Assembly: GCA_029204225.1 (NCBI GenBank)
Contig: CM055111.1
Coordinates: 45,333,255-45,397,254 of the forward strand
DNA: 64,000 bases
Origin: Diphasiastrum complanatum
Taxonomy: Eukaryota; Streptophyta; Lycopodiopsida; Lycopodiales; Lycopodiaceae
Direction: 5' to 3'
Shown here: positions 47,125 to 60,037 of the stretch, one piece after another
Layout of the letters: each line of letters begins with the position of its first letter
Numbering within the stretch: position 1 is the stretch's first letter
Made by a program: the position numbers and the translations under genes
The notes under the pieces: model-generated
Told to the model about the DNA's origin: nothing
What the model saw: the letters and a program-made list of their open reading frames with translations, nothing else
The model's database searches: none

Positions 47125-48885
47125 CGAATTTCATTAGCCATCTTTGCTACTGCAACGTACTCTGCTTCGCAGGATGACTGAGCCACGATGATCTGCTTCT
47201 TGTTGACCCAGAGAATTGTTGCTCCTGACGTGATGGTGCATCCTCTGAGACACTTTTGCAGTCGTCCTTGAGAGATGCCTAGCTAGCATCACTGTAGGAA
47301 AGCATCTAGAACCCTGTATCATGAGAATAACACAAACCAAAATCTTTCGTTGATTGGAGGTATTGCAAAATCTGTATCACAATCTTCCAATGAGTTGATC
47401 CTAGATTTGTATAGAATGGGCTCATCCTGAACACGACATAAGCAATGTCAGGACATGTGTTATCTACAAGGTACATCAGTGACCCGATCAGCTTCTTGTA
47501 TGGTGTAAGCTGCATCAACTCTCTTTCTTCTTCGGTCTACAAACAGTCTTCATTCGTTAGGACTGTTCCTACAAGCATGGGAGTATTTTTGCAGCTCAGC
47601 ATCCCAAAATCTTCTAGGATTTTCTGGGTATATCTGGACTGATGAAGGTACAACTTACCTCCCTCATAGTCCCTATCAATATGTAAGCCAAGATAACATA
47701 TGGCTTCTCCCAGGTCTGCAGTCTCAAAATGTTTCGAGATATCATACTTCACCTCAGCAATAAGCTCTTCACTTTTGCAAAATATCAAAGTGTTGTCCAC
47801 ATACACAGCTACAATGATGATCTTCCCATATGTTATTCATACATAAACATTAGAATCAACAACTAGTGTCTTGAATCCTAAAGACTTGAGGGCTTGATCT
47901 TTCTTCTTATACCATTGTCGCGCTGACTGCTTCAAACCGTAAATACTCCTATGCATTCTGCATGCATGAGTAGGAAGTGAACTCGAAATGTAGCCTGGAG
48001 GTTGATCCATGTAGACTTCCTCGTCTAGCTCGCCATGCAAGAAGGCTGTCTTCTCGTCCACAATGTGAATCTTGAGATCATAAGCAGCTGCATATGCAAA
48101 CAGTAAACGTAGGGACGAATGTTTTGCGACATGAGAGAAGGTCTCAGCATAATCAATACCATATATCTGAGAAAACCCCTTCGCTATAAGTCTTGCTTTA
48201 TATTTAGAAATATCTCCATTTGGTCCGTACTTCAGTTTGTATACCCACTTGCATTTAACAGTCTTTCGCTTATCTGGTAATGGCTGCAACGTCCATACCT
48301 GATTTTTCGTCATGGATTCCATCTCTTCATTCATGGCTTGGATCCATTTGTCCTTTTTTGGACATTCAATTTCTTTCTCGAATGATTGTGGTTCTCCACT
48401 AAATCTACAAAACTCTTCTGATGTACAAACTGAGCTGTTTGGCACAAATCTTGTTGGCGCTCTTCGTTCTCTTGTCGATCTTCTAGGAGATCCTTCAGGA
48501 ACTGCAAGCTCTTGCCTTTATCTGCTCTGCTAGGTCTGGAACCATTTCGGTTTACAGGTACTATAGCAGTAGGCTGGCTTGCGAATCTTTTTTTGTATAA
48601 TTTGTCACTCGAATGAGGTGCAACTCGAACATCTTCGTCTGAGTGTTTGTCCTCTGCTCCCTCTGTCGCAATTGGTAGATCATAGTATTGTCTACCAAGG
48701 ACTTCATAACTGACAGGATCATCATTGGCCATCGTTCTGCTCTCATCAAATTTGACATCTCTAATTGTCTTCACTGTGTTTGTCTCTGGCATATAGACTC
48801 TGTAGTATGACAAATGATTGTCATATCCTACAAGATATCCCTGTTCTGCTTTCTCATCAAGCTTCTTTCGAAGCTTATTAGGAAC
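47125..48885 (-). pseudogene. Copia RT and RNase H with integrase C-terminus
   Basis: From 48885 downward: the post-integrase segment (KLRKKLDEKAEQGYLVGYD), a linker, RT start (WVYKLKYGPNGDISKYKARL, YGIDYAETFSHVAK), palm (HIVDEKTAFLHGELDEEVYM, YGLKQSARQWYKK) and catalytic box. The box reads YVDN where YVDD is expected, at about 47790-47805. RNase H follows in broken frames to about 47125. Stops and frameshifts inactivate it. Confidence 0.8.
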
Positions 48886-49708
48886 TGTTGGGGGTATTCC
48901 CAACAAAGTGTAAATAAATAAAATTGTCCAATAAAATGTGTTGCGAGGGCATGACATTCTGCGCGTAGAAGCCCATGGCCCAATGAGCACGCAAGCCAAA
49001 GTGTAAATAAAATAAAATATACTTGGGCCTTTGTAATCAAAATAAAACTTGAGGCCCAAAGTCAATTTTAAACTTAGAGTTTAATTTTTAGAGTTGGGTC
49101 CAATTTTGAACTCACATGAATCTTGTGATTTCCAATGTACTTTTTGTGGACCCTTGGATCAAGTTGGATCCAAGATGAATGTATAGAATCAATGTGAATA
49201 TTAGCCAATAGGATTGAGGGGCAAGGGCCTTTCCCATTTTATAAAAAGGCACCATTTGTACACTATTTGGATGCTTAATAGAGAGAAGGAGACTCTACTA
49301 TTTTGAGAGCTCAAGCATCCTCATTTGCTAATCAATCTTGCTTATGCTATTGTTGTGTTTGCTTGTTATTTCCATTTCTTCCATGCTTTTTGTTTGTGAT
49401 TAGTTAAGGTTTCTCCATAAGCAATGACATTGAGCATTTGAGCTAACCTCCATCTCATCTCTCTCTCTTTCTCTCTTCTCTTCTCTCTTCCTCTTCTTGT
49501 CTATCCGTTCCCTTCACCCAAAAGCATGATGAATGTTAGTGTAGAGGAGTAGAGCTAAAGGAGGGTAGTGTTAATGGTGAATAGAGTTAAGGGAAAAAGT
49601 AGGAAACTAGCTAAAAATAGCATCTATGCATAGTTAGGTACCTATTCAGTGATCTAACCCTTGTTGACAGGCGGGAGGGCTATACTACGCGAGATCTTTG
49701 ACCCTATA
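48886..49708 (+). mobile_element. Solo LTR, family TGTTGGG (copy C), TSD GGAAC
   Basis: This 823-bp LTR starts TGTTGGGGGTATTCCCAACA and ends CCCTATA. It is flanked by GGAAC at 48881-48885 and 49709-49713. It splits the copia pol between the integrase segment ending VYAHVP and the segment beginning NKLRKKLD. It is the clearest nested insertion in the window. Confidence 0.92.
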
Positions 49709-50255
49709 GGAACATGTGCATAAACTGCATAGCCAAAGATATGGATGTGAGTCATATTGGATTTTCTACCCCACCATAACTCATGTGGTGTCGTGTGAGG
49801 AATACCAGACTTTCCTGTCCTATTTTGAATGTAAGCAGCTGTAGCTACTGCTTCAGCCCACAGCACTCTTGGAGCTTTTGAGTAGGCCATCATGCATCTG
49901 ACAGCTTCCATTAGAGTCCTGTTCATTCTTTATGCAACATCGTTGTGTTGTAGTGTGTAAGATGCAGTTCTTCTGTGAATGATTCCACGATCATTGCAGA
50001 AGTTAGTGAATTGATTCGAGATGTATTCTCCACCTCGATTTGTTATGATCTGCTTCACTTTATTACTAGTGCATCTTTCTGCCCAGTTCATATACTCTCT
50101 GTGAACTCGTCAAGTGCTTCTGATTTATTGTAATAAAATAGACTTTGGCAAATTTACTACAATCATCAATAAAGGTTATATAATACTTTGAGCCTCCTAC
50201 TGAGGTCACATTGAAAGGTCCACATATGTCAAAATGTACTTTTGGGTTCTGGCAG
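49709..50255 (-). pseudogene. Copia integrase core
   Basis: On the minus strand the frame starts VHFDICGPFNVTSVGGSKYY and FIDDCSKFAKVYF (integrase core with the first catalytic Asp). It continues in broken frames to MNRTLMEAVRCMMAYSKAP, AVATAAYIQNRTGK and TPHELWWGRK. The zinc-binding N-terminal part is missing because of the deletion next to the gag zinc knuckle. Confidence 0.75.
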
Positions 50256-51122
50256 CAGTCCATGGCTGCATGACCCTTCTTATGACAATGGATACACTCA
50301 ATTTTTGGATTGAGCCAAATCGACAATATGTCCTTCGCGTTTGCATCTCACGCATGTCTTCTTGTCTCCACTCTGCTGTTTCAACCTTCCTTTGTTCTTC
50401 CACTTGCCTTTGCTGGCTCCTTCTGCCTGCTAATCTCGATCCTGCCTTTGATCTGACTCCCTCTTAGGCTTGAATTGCTTCTTTGATTTCTCCTTGTTGT
50501 TGTAGAGAGCTTGGTCAGAAGCATCCTTGTGATCAAGGTGCTCTTGAGCCTTGACTTCTTCTCGAATCTCGACAATAGCTTTTTCGAGTGTCATTGTAGG
50601 ATCTTTTGCTACCCGCATTCTTGTTGTCTGGAAGGATCTTGGTAAGTCTATCAACAGATATGTAAGCTGCTTCTCTGCTGACTGCATTTTCTGCTCCAGA
50701 ATTGTGTAGTGATAGGAATAGATCCTTCATCTTCCTAATGAAGGAAGTGAGGTCTTTACCATCCCACTGCAAGTTTGTCAGCTGATCTTCGAGCAACATC
50801 ATCTGACTGCATGATTTTGTTTGAAATCTTGTGAGTAATGTATCCCACATCTCCTTTGCTTTAGAGATTGTAGCTAGGTCAAGAGTTAGGCTATCCTTGA
50901 TGGATGAAGATAACACGGCTATTGCCTTGTCATTCTTCTCCCTCCATTCGCGTACCTCCTTGCCTATAGTTGTAGGCATCTCCTTGGTGCCATCTACCTA
51001 GGGGAATATTCCTTCTCCCTTTAATATCAGCGAGGTCTTAACCTTCCATGCTAGGAAGTTAGATCCTGATGAATCGAAGATTGTGCAGATCTTGGATTGT
51101 ATACTGCTTATCGAAGCCATTG
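50256..51122 (-). pseudogene. Copia gag with zinc knuckle
   Basis: The ATG at 51122 starts MASISSIQSKICTIFDSSG, with NFLAWKVKTSLILKGEG after it. A TAG interrupts near 51001. UBN2-type gag follows (AKEMWDTLLTRFQTKS, LTSFIRKMKDLFLSL). After frame changes the CCHC knuckle CIHCHKKGHAAMDC appears near 50265-50305. Within a few codons it runs into integrase sequence, so protease and pre-integrase are deleted. Confidence 0.75.
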
Positions 51123-51221
51123 TTGTGAATTGTGTTCTCACTTGTTGATGGTTCTTTGTTTGAATTCTTAGCATCCTGGATCTGATAGCTTTTTGGCTAT
51201 GTCAGACTATGACAGGTGGGG

Positions 51222-51233
51222 CTCTGATACCAT
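51222..51233 (-). other. Primer-binding site (tRNA-iMet type)
   Basis: The plus strand reads gctctgatacca, the complement of TGGTATCAGAGC, 16 bp inside the 5' LTR edge. It primes minus-strand DNA synthesis in copia elements. Confidence 0.85.
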
Positions 51234-51249
51234 TGATGCGAAAAGTATA

Positions 51250-51856
51250 TGTGGGTAACGCTAATTGCAAATATGAATCAAGCTCTCAAATGAAATGAAA
51301 CGCAATGAAGCGAAGCTGGACGAAACGAAACGAAACTTGAACAAGCCCTGATATTGACATTGCTGCAGCAAAACCAAATTCATCGTGAACAAAAAACAAT
51401 TCAGATGGATTTTAGATATGATTGCTGGTCACTGCCGGCTATATCATTCCTAGAATCCTCCAGAATGTAGACAGACACTACTTATCTACGTTTTAGATTA
51501 ACACATCATTCAACAAAACTGAACCAGTGTGCGGAATGGATAAATGAGTGAATGAGATACACAAGCGATGGCGGACAATAGTTCATTCAAGATTAGACAA
51601 AGATAAGAGTGATATGTGCGTAATAGCTACAGTATCATCTATTGATCCTCTTGCTTTTTGTGCGTTGTATGACAGACCCACACAGCGTGTTGGCGTGAGA
51701 GAAGCGACGCTCTCCCACGAGTAATGTCTCGCTTACTACCGGACTCTCCTATTGTATGTATCTTATACATTCAGGGTAACACACCAGATTAGATAGACTA
51801 AACAATCTATAACTAATCACGGATTACAAGAGAGGTGGGTTAGGCACGTCCTAACA
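51250..51856 (-). mobile_element. Copia 5' LTR, shared with a second truncated copy
   Basis: On the minus strand this 607-bp LTR starts TGTTAGGACGTGCC and ends GCGTTACCCACA. It is preceded (51857-51865) by the purine-rich aagag-type end of an internal region, not by random flank, so it is also the 3' LTR of a second copy lying to the right. Confidence 0.8.
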
Positions 51857-52120
51857 CTCTTCCGCTGATGTCATCGTATCAGATCAGGGGTTTTTGTACT
51901 TCTTGGTACTTGCATGATCTTCCTGATCTTTTGGAGCATGAAGGTTGAAAAGTGTCGTGAAGATTTTTGTGTCGCTTGGAGTCGTTTGAATTTTGCGTTG
52001 TCTGACTTAATCTGCTGTATCACGAAAAATTATCGTTCACGAACTTTTCGCATTTGTGTCTCTTCATCAAGGTGTTTGCAAACATTTTCGCTTTGTGTAT
52101 TTTCGTGATGTTCGCGAACA
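51857..52120 (-). mobile_element. Remnant 3' internal end of a second copia copy
   Basis: This stretch aligns with 46890-47125, the 3' end of the internal region of the neighbouring element, e.g. gggtttttgtacttcttggt and tcttggtacttgcatgatct in both. The rest of the second copy is missing, leaving internal-LTR-internal-LTR order. Confidence 0.7.
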
Positions 52121-52630
52121 TTTTCACTTCATCTCTTTTCGTCAGACTGAGGGCTAAAAGCTAGCAAAGCTTTGGTAACAAAAATGTTTTGTTTCTTCAA
52201 TGACCCCACAGTACTGATGGTTTTGTCCCAATGATTGTACCCATACGTGGGTGCCAAGTAAAGCCATCATCCAAAAGCCTAAAGCGACTCCAAACAAATG
52301 GCCAATAGCCGAGGTGACTAATTTGAGCCAAATGAAAATACATTCACTCACCCAAGCAGGTATACTAATCTGGGTGGTCCTGCTCTATTCTAACATTTGA
52401 ATTAGTTAATTGTATATTGTTATGTGCACCAATATTGTAAGTTGTTATCTGTATACAAAATGTAGGATTCATTCTTGAGACCCCCACAAAGCAGGTCAAC
52501 CAAAACGAGCCAAACTTTCAGAATGTGTGTGAATCAAGGTAATACAGAAGATTGTGTTACAAATAATAGGCCACGTGATGAACAAACCAATCTACCATGA
52601 GATGGACGTCGTTTCAAATATCTCAAAGGG
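52121..52630. other. Intergenic, no gene seen
   Basis: Noncoding sequence between the copia remnant and the SWIM fragment, with no recognisable pattern. Confidence 0.35.
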
Positions 52631-52911
52631 ATGTCAGAGAAGGCCTTGTCCAGGATCCAAAGGGCCTTGTCAATGAATGCACAAGTAAAATATGTCAATC
52701 CATGTGCGGTTGAGGTTTTTACAATTTTGCATTTTGACAACGATAAGGAGAGGGAATATGACGTTACAATCTGCAAACAACCTTCTTGCACATGTCCAGA
52801 TTTTCAATCGAGGCATGTGTGAGGAAAACCATATTTGGCATGCAAACACATCTATTATGTGTTTTGTGTGTTTGTACACTGGACCATAATAGCAACATGT
52901 ACATCCATCAG
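52631..52911 (+). pseudogene. SWIM zinc-finger fragment (MULE/FAR1-type transposase)
   Basis: The frame reads EYDVTICKQPSCTCPDF and, after an in-frame TGA at 52820, continues with YLACKHIYYVF. Together they give the C-x-C...C-x-H spacing of a SWIM zinc finger, found C-terminal in Mutator-like transposases and FAR1-related proteins. The transposase core was not found upstream. Confidence 0.65.
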
Positions 52912-54659
<1,748 letters not shown>

Positions 54660-54684
54660 GAAGAGAGATGGAGAAGAGGGGAGG

Positions 54685-55601
54685 TGTTGTAAAGCTGACT
54701 CAGGTGCACCTAGCGTGCCCTGTAAGACTCTAAGGGGTGACGCTCCCTAAGGTCCCAGAGCAAGTTAGAACGTCAAGGACTGAGCCTCCGACCTGTGGTG
54801 AGCCAGTCAAGTAGTCACAAGTCATGAGCTAGCTCTGGAGCTCGAGTCATGGCCTAGTCAGGAAGCAAGTTGATTCTGCCACCGGAACGGCTCCCGAGAC
54901 CCATGTCTGGGAGCCAGACTGATTCTGCCAGGCTTGCCAGGCTTAATCAGCAAAATAAAAACTAAGTCCCAAAAAGCGTGCTTTACCAGAAAGCACTATG
55001 TTTCTGAACAGAGGGGGTGCGCCGAATCACAACAGAACTATAGGGGGAGTCCGGCAGACAGAAACTTGGGCAGCTCAACCAGCGCCAGGAATCCAGTCGC
55101 CAGGTCTCAGCTCCCTCTACCAGCACGAGCCAGGCACAATGCCTAGCAGGTGTTGGTGGCCCCGAGACCGGTCAGTCTATGTATGAATGTAACCTCTTCC
55201 AAATCTAATAAAGTTGATCCTTGGGGATGATTACCATTTCGGTTTCGCCTCCGAGACTGGTCCAAGTGGAAGGACCCATACTACAACCTTTTTGCGTCGC
55301 TGGCGCCTAAGGGTCCCTGTCATCGACATGGGGCTTGCCGCTATGGAATTGGTCAGTTTGGCGACCACTATGCCTTGGGTTTCATGTGTGGCTTGTCTTT
55401 GCCTTTGGTTACCTTTTGGGGACGGATTCTGAGTTGGCTTTCGGGTTGGTTGGGATTCCAGTTTTCTTAAGTCTGAATGGTTAAGCTTGTTACGTTTCTG
55501 AGTTGGCTTTTACGTAAGTGCATGATGGATGAATGTTAGACTTAAGCGCGTGTTGGGGAAACCGCTCAAGTCCCAGTGCCCTTTGAGGCGCCGGCGCAAC
55601 A
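54685..55601 (+). mobile_element. Chromovirus 5' LTR
   Basis: 917 bp, starting TGTTGTAAAGC and ending GCGCAACA. It carries a polyadenylation-like AATAAA at 55207. It aligns end to end with 60038-60955. Confidence 0.95.
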
Positions 55602-55603
55602 TG

Positions 55604-55615
55604 TGGTATCAGAGC
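55604..55615 (+). other. Primer-binding site (tRNA-iMet type)
   Basis: TGGTATCAGAGC two bases after the 5' LTR. Confidence 0.92.
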
Positions 55616-55685
55616 CGACTAGCTGGTCAGCTACGTAAGTCTCACAGGGATGGCCACGTTTTGGGATTTGTCAGGACAACCGTTG

Positions 55686-56082
55686 CGCAAGGTGCTACCC
55701 ACAATGTAAGCACGGGTGCGTCCACGGTCGGGGTGGTCGGCAGAACGGGGGACTTGATGAGTCAAAGTGTTGCCCTCGAGGTGTAAGCACGGTCAGTTTC
55801 CGCGGTTCGGGCCTGGCACCGTCTGCACGTAGGACAGATGAGGCAATGTGCTGCCATTAGGTTGGTGAAAGCACGGTCTGTGCCTTGTGGGGTGCGGGGT
55901 GACATATTTGAACTATACGGGTTAACCATTAATACAGAGATGCTGCTCGAATTCGGGTGTAAAGCACGGGTGGTTAGCTGCCGGTGCGGGATAGCTGCCG
56001 ATCGTGCTATAAGGGCTATCGACCAAAAAGTGGTGGGGCGTGACTGAGACAATGTGCTGCTTAATGGTGAAAGCACGGATGG
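55686..56082 (+). repeat. Five degenerate leader repeats (…GTGCTGC…GTGAAAGCACGG)
   Basis: Five units lie at about 55686-55718, 55756-55797, 55837-55880, 55934-55973 and 56042-56082. Each has a gtgctgc-like block followed 12-20 bp later by a block near g-t-g-(t/a)-a-a-g-c-a-c-g-g. They fill the space where leader and gag should be. Confidence 0.7.
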
Positions 56083-56294
56083 TTGGATGGATGTTTCCCC
56101 GTGGGCTAATTCTGTGATAGATTTGTGTGGGCGTGGTTAGGCAAACGTCCTACGTCCGGTCTCAAGGGGAATGTGGCTTGAGAGGGATCCTCTGTGTTTG
56201 CTTTGGTTGGTATGTTCGTTTGTGGTGTGCTTGTTTGGACCTGAATAACCCCTGGTTGCTTAACTTCTTCCAGGTGATCTGATCTAGTTGGGAG

Positions 56295-57857
56295 TTGAAG
56301 GAGGAATTTACATTTGTGTGTAGACGACATACAAGTATGGAAAGGAGCTTCCATGGGGCAACCCCCAAGATTGGTTCAAGATTATTATTCCTATCTGGAA
56401 AGATCGCGGGGAGGAAGTCAGATTTCATGATCAACTCCGGAGCTTCACATAACTATATTTCAAGGAGCGTAGTAGAACAGTTCAGCTTGCCGACCAGAAA
56501 TGTAACATCAACGCTCAAGGTAGAAACAGCAAAGGGAGCACTGGACGCAGACAAAGCGACATTGAACATCCCGGTGCAAATTGGGAGATGGAAGGCTAAA
56601 CTTAGCTTTCTGATTTTAGAGATGGATGCCTTCGATGTAATTTTGGGCCTTCCCTGGCTAAATGAACATTGTATTGCAGTTTTGGGTAGGAGCTCAAACT
56701 TGGTTCTCTTGGATTACAAGGGACAGATCTGTATGACAAAAGCTCTGCCTGGAGGGAACGCGAAGGGCACCGATATTGAACAAAATCTGGTTGTTGCATC
56801 TGTGATTAAAAGCTTGGCGAAAGGGAAAAGGTCAAAGTGCTTTCTTTGTATCTGCAGAGAGGTTCCAGAAAGGAAAAACGCACAACAGAAAAACTTGCCA
56901 AAGGAGGTGGCAGATTTGCTAGAGGAATTTAGCGATGTGTTTCCAGAAGAACTCCCAACTAAGTTACCTCCTCGAAGACCAGTGGACCATAAGATTGAGT
57001 TGGTGCCAGGAACAGAACCAACTTCACGAGCACCTTATAGGATGTCCCAAGAAGAGTTGGTGGAACTAAAACGAGAACTTGGTGAATTGATAGACAAAGG
57101 ATTCATTAGACCCAGTGCTTCGCCTTTTGGAGCCCCTATACTATTCGTGGAAAAGGCGGCCAAGACACTACGGATGTGTGTGGATTACCGCATGCTCAAC
57201 AAGGGTACCATCAAGAACAAGTATCCCATGCCTAGAATTGATGACCTGTTCGACCAGCTCAAAAATGCCAGATATTTTAGCCGAATAGATCTTAGATCTG
57301 GATATCACCAAATTCGAATAGCTAAAGGCGATGAGCACAAAACGGCTTTTCGAACACGGTATGGGAGTCACGAATTCAGGGTGATGTCGTTCGGTCTAAC
57401 AAACGCACCAGCCACTTTTTGCACATTGATGAACAACATTTTTCAAGACTGCTTAGATGAATTTGTCATTGTGTACATCGATGACATCTTGGTGTTTAGT
57501 CGTAGCCTCAAAGATCACATTAAACATTTAAGGACTGTCCTTCAACGACTAAGGAAGAACAACTTGTTCGCGAAAAGAGAAAAATGTGAATTTGTGGTAG
57601 AGGAAGTTGATTTCCTTGGACACGTTATAGGCTACGGACGAATTCAGATGGATCCTAAGAAGATCAAGACTATCTTGGATTGGCTGGCTCCTAAGACTAT
57701 TCATGGCATCAAATCCTTTGTGGGCTTATGTAACTTTTACAAGAGATTCATTGAGGCATTTAGCAAAATTGTGGCACCACTGTTGGAGCAGACCAAGACT
57801 CATCTGAAGATGACATGGACACCGGAATGTGAAGCAACGTTCCAAGAACTAAAATGA
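56295..57857 (+). pseudogene. Chromovirus protease and reverse transcriptase
   Basis: A 520-codon open frame. The retropepsin motif is near residue 47-53 and reads INSGASH, with Asn where the catalytic Asp is expected; the second motif VILGLPWL is present. The RT has [54 protein letters not shown] and the intact catalytic box YIDDILVFS, then FLGHVI and [13 protein letters not shown]. The frame ends at a TGA (57855-57857) where RT normally continues into RNase H. Confidence 0.92.
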
Positions 57858-58369
57858 CGGATCACTCAAGAACCCATTCTTGCCTTACCGGACTTTAGCA
57901 AACCTTTTGAAATACATACAGACGCGTCGAACTTTGCTATTGGGGTCGTGCTGATGCAAACGGAAAACCTGTTGCATATTTTTCAAAGAAATTGAGTGAT
58001 GTAGAGCGACGATGGCCAACTCATGAAAAAGAAATGGTCGAAGTAGTTCAAGCAGTGGAGCATTGGAGACATTATGTGGCAAGAAAACCCTTTAAGACGT
58101 TCACTGATCATGTATCACTCAAGTACTTCTCATCCCAAAGTATGCTCACGCCAAAGCAAATGCGATGGCAAAACTTTCTCTCGAAATTCAATATAGACAT
58201 CGTACACACGGCGGGAAAGAACAATGTGGTGGCGGACGCACTAAGTAGACAGGAACACTTGATGGCAACAGTGACAACTCAGGTGATTGACCTACTCCAA
58301 GAAATCAGGGAGAATTATGGTGCAGATGCGTTGGCGAAGGACTTAATGATCGAATTCCAGCTGGGATAG
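57858..58369 (+). pseudogene. Chromovirus RNase H
   Basis: The RNase H domain begins in the RT frame (PILALPDFSKPFEIHTDAS). It shifts frame near 57955-57990, then continues with VAYFSKKLSDVERRWPTHEK, FKTFTDHVSLKYF and NNVVADALSRQ. It ends at a TAG (58367-58369). Confidence 0.9.
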
Positions 58370-59797
58370 CCTCATAAACATTTCACTTGGAAAGATCAAA
58401 TGGTTGTTTATAAACAACGCAGAGTATATGTCCCAGACAACATCAACCTGAGGAAGAAAGTCTTGTGAGAACATCATGATGTACTAGCCGCCAAACATCC
58501 AGGGGTGAATCGCATGTATGAACTTCTCAAAAGAGGCTTCTATTGGCCAGGTATGTGGGCAGACGTTGAATCCTATGTGCAAACATGCCCGACATGTCAA
58601 CAGGTGAAGGTGGAACCGCTAGTTCCAGCAGGACTACTCCAACCATTACCGGTACCAGCATACCCATGGGATTCGGTGAGCATGGATTTTATTGTTCAAC
58701 TACCACGGTGCCAAGGCTTCGACTCAATTTATGTGGTGGTTGACCGCTTTTCAAAGCAAGTTCATCTAGTACCAACTAAAAGTTCAGTGACAGCTGAAGA
58801 AGTGGCAAGGTTATTTTTCAAATGTGTCTTCAAATACCACGGCCTGCCTAGAACGATTATTTCTGACCGAGACACCAAGTTTGTCGGAAAGTTTTGGACT
58901 TGTCTATTTTGCCTCGTGGGAACTGGACTGAATTTCAGCACTGCATATCACCCTCAGACAGATGGGCAAACGGAACAAGTCAATCGACAGATTGAACAAT
59001 ATTTACGAAATTATGTCGCTTGGGACCAATCCGATTGGGTCAACTACTTGGATATTCTCGAGTTTGCACATAACAACCAAGTGAACAGATCTACTGGAAG
59101 GGCACCCTTCGAGATAAGCAATGGTCGGCTACCGATTGTTCCAAGTTCTTTTCTTACAGGCGTGCAGGAAACACCAGTACCTACTGTAGAGGAATTCATC
59201 AATGAGTGGCACACAAAGCTGACAGAGGTGAAGTCATTTTTAGAGCAGTCACAAAGGAGTATGGCAGCTGACGTAAACCCACATCGACAAGAACTGGAAT
59301 TTGAGGAAGGTGATCAAGTATGGCTGAATACAAAGAACATTGCGTTACCAAAAGGTTTATCTCATAAGTTCGTTCGACCTTATGCGGGACCATATTATGT
59401 CACCAAGAAGATCAACCCAGTGGCTTACTGATTGCCGCTACCGTCCAGCTTGGATATACACAATGTGTTTCATATCTCATTACTCAAACGGTACAAACCA
59501 GATGAGCGATTTGATCGGCAACACGAACTCCGTCACCCACCAATGACACTTGATGATACAAAGAGGCAGCTTGTACCAGAACAAATATTGACACATAGAA
59601 AGCGAACTGGTGTTCAACGTGAATATCTAGTGAAGTGGCTACGGGCTCCACTTATTGAGGCTTCTTGGGAGTACGAAGACAAACTTAAGGAGGGAGCCCC
59701 TGAAGTACTAGCAGATTATTTGCAGAAGAACCAACGCAATAGCCGTTTTCCCAGATCGGCACACACAGTACTACCTGGCGACATGCCTCCTACATAA
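58370..59797 (+). pseudogene. Chromovirus integrase and chromodomain-like C-terminus
   Basis: A TGA near 58466 precedes the HHCC zinc finger (EHHDVLAAKHPG, TCPTCQQVK). The catalytic core has the D, D and E positions in SMDFI, ISDRDTKFVG and TDGQTEQVNR. The GPY/F-like module (YAGPYYVTKKINPVAY) is followed by a TGA at 59429-59431. The C-terminal part at 59432-59797 ends with a chromodomain-like segment (REYLVKWLRAPLIEASWEYE). Chromodomains steer integration to particular chromatin; that is known for the group and inferred here. Confidence 0.9.
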
Positions 59798-60027
59798 ACA
59801 TTCATGGCCATTCTGAAGTTCAAGGAACTTCCAGGTATCTCTCTTAAGTTTGTCAATAAATCACTTGCAGCTTTACACAGGTTTTACGTAAGTGAACTTT
59901 ATCTACACTTTTCCTGTGCTACTGCCAATGTATTTTTAATTCAAAGTTGTTAAGGCCGGTGAATTAAGCCTGTGCCATACGTCCTAGGTCTAGTTTGGCC
60001 CTGATGAGGACTTCAGCTTTTTCAAAC

Positions 60028-60037
60028 GAGGGGAGGA
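60028..60037 (+). other. Polypurine tract
   Basis: GAGGGGAGGA lies directly before the 3' LTR and would prime plus-strand synthesis. Confidence 0.85.

Larger units (their letters stand above)
46198..51856 (-). mobile_element. Ty1/copia element with two LTRs and a nested solo LTR
   Basis: The element is on the minus strand: 5' LTR at 51250-51856, primer-binding site at 51222-51233 (complement of TGGTATCAGAGC), gag, integrase, RT, RNase H, and 3' LTR at 46198-46889. A solo LTR sits inside the integrase region. The LTRs match closely except for a gap of about 87 bp in the right one (near 51745). The protein frames are broken in many places. A short internal deletion joins the gag zinc knuckle to integrase. 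Confidence 0.85.
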
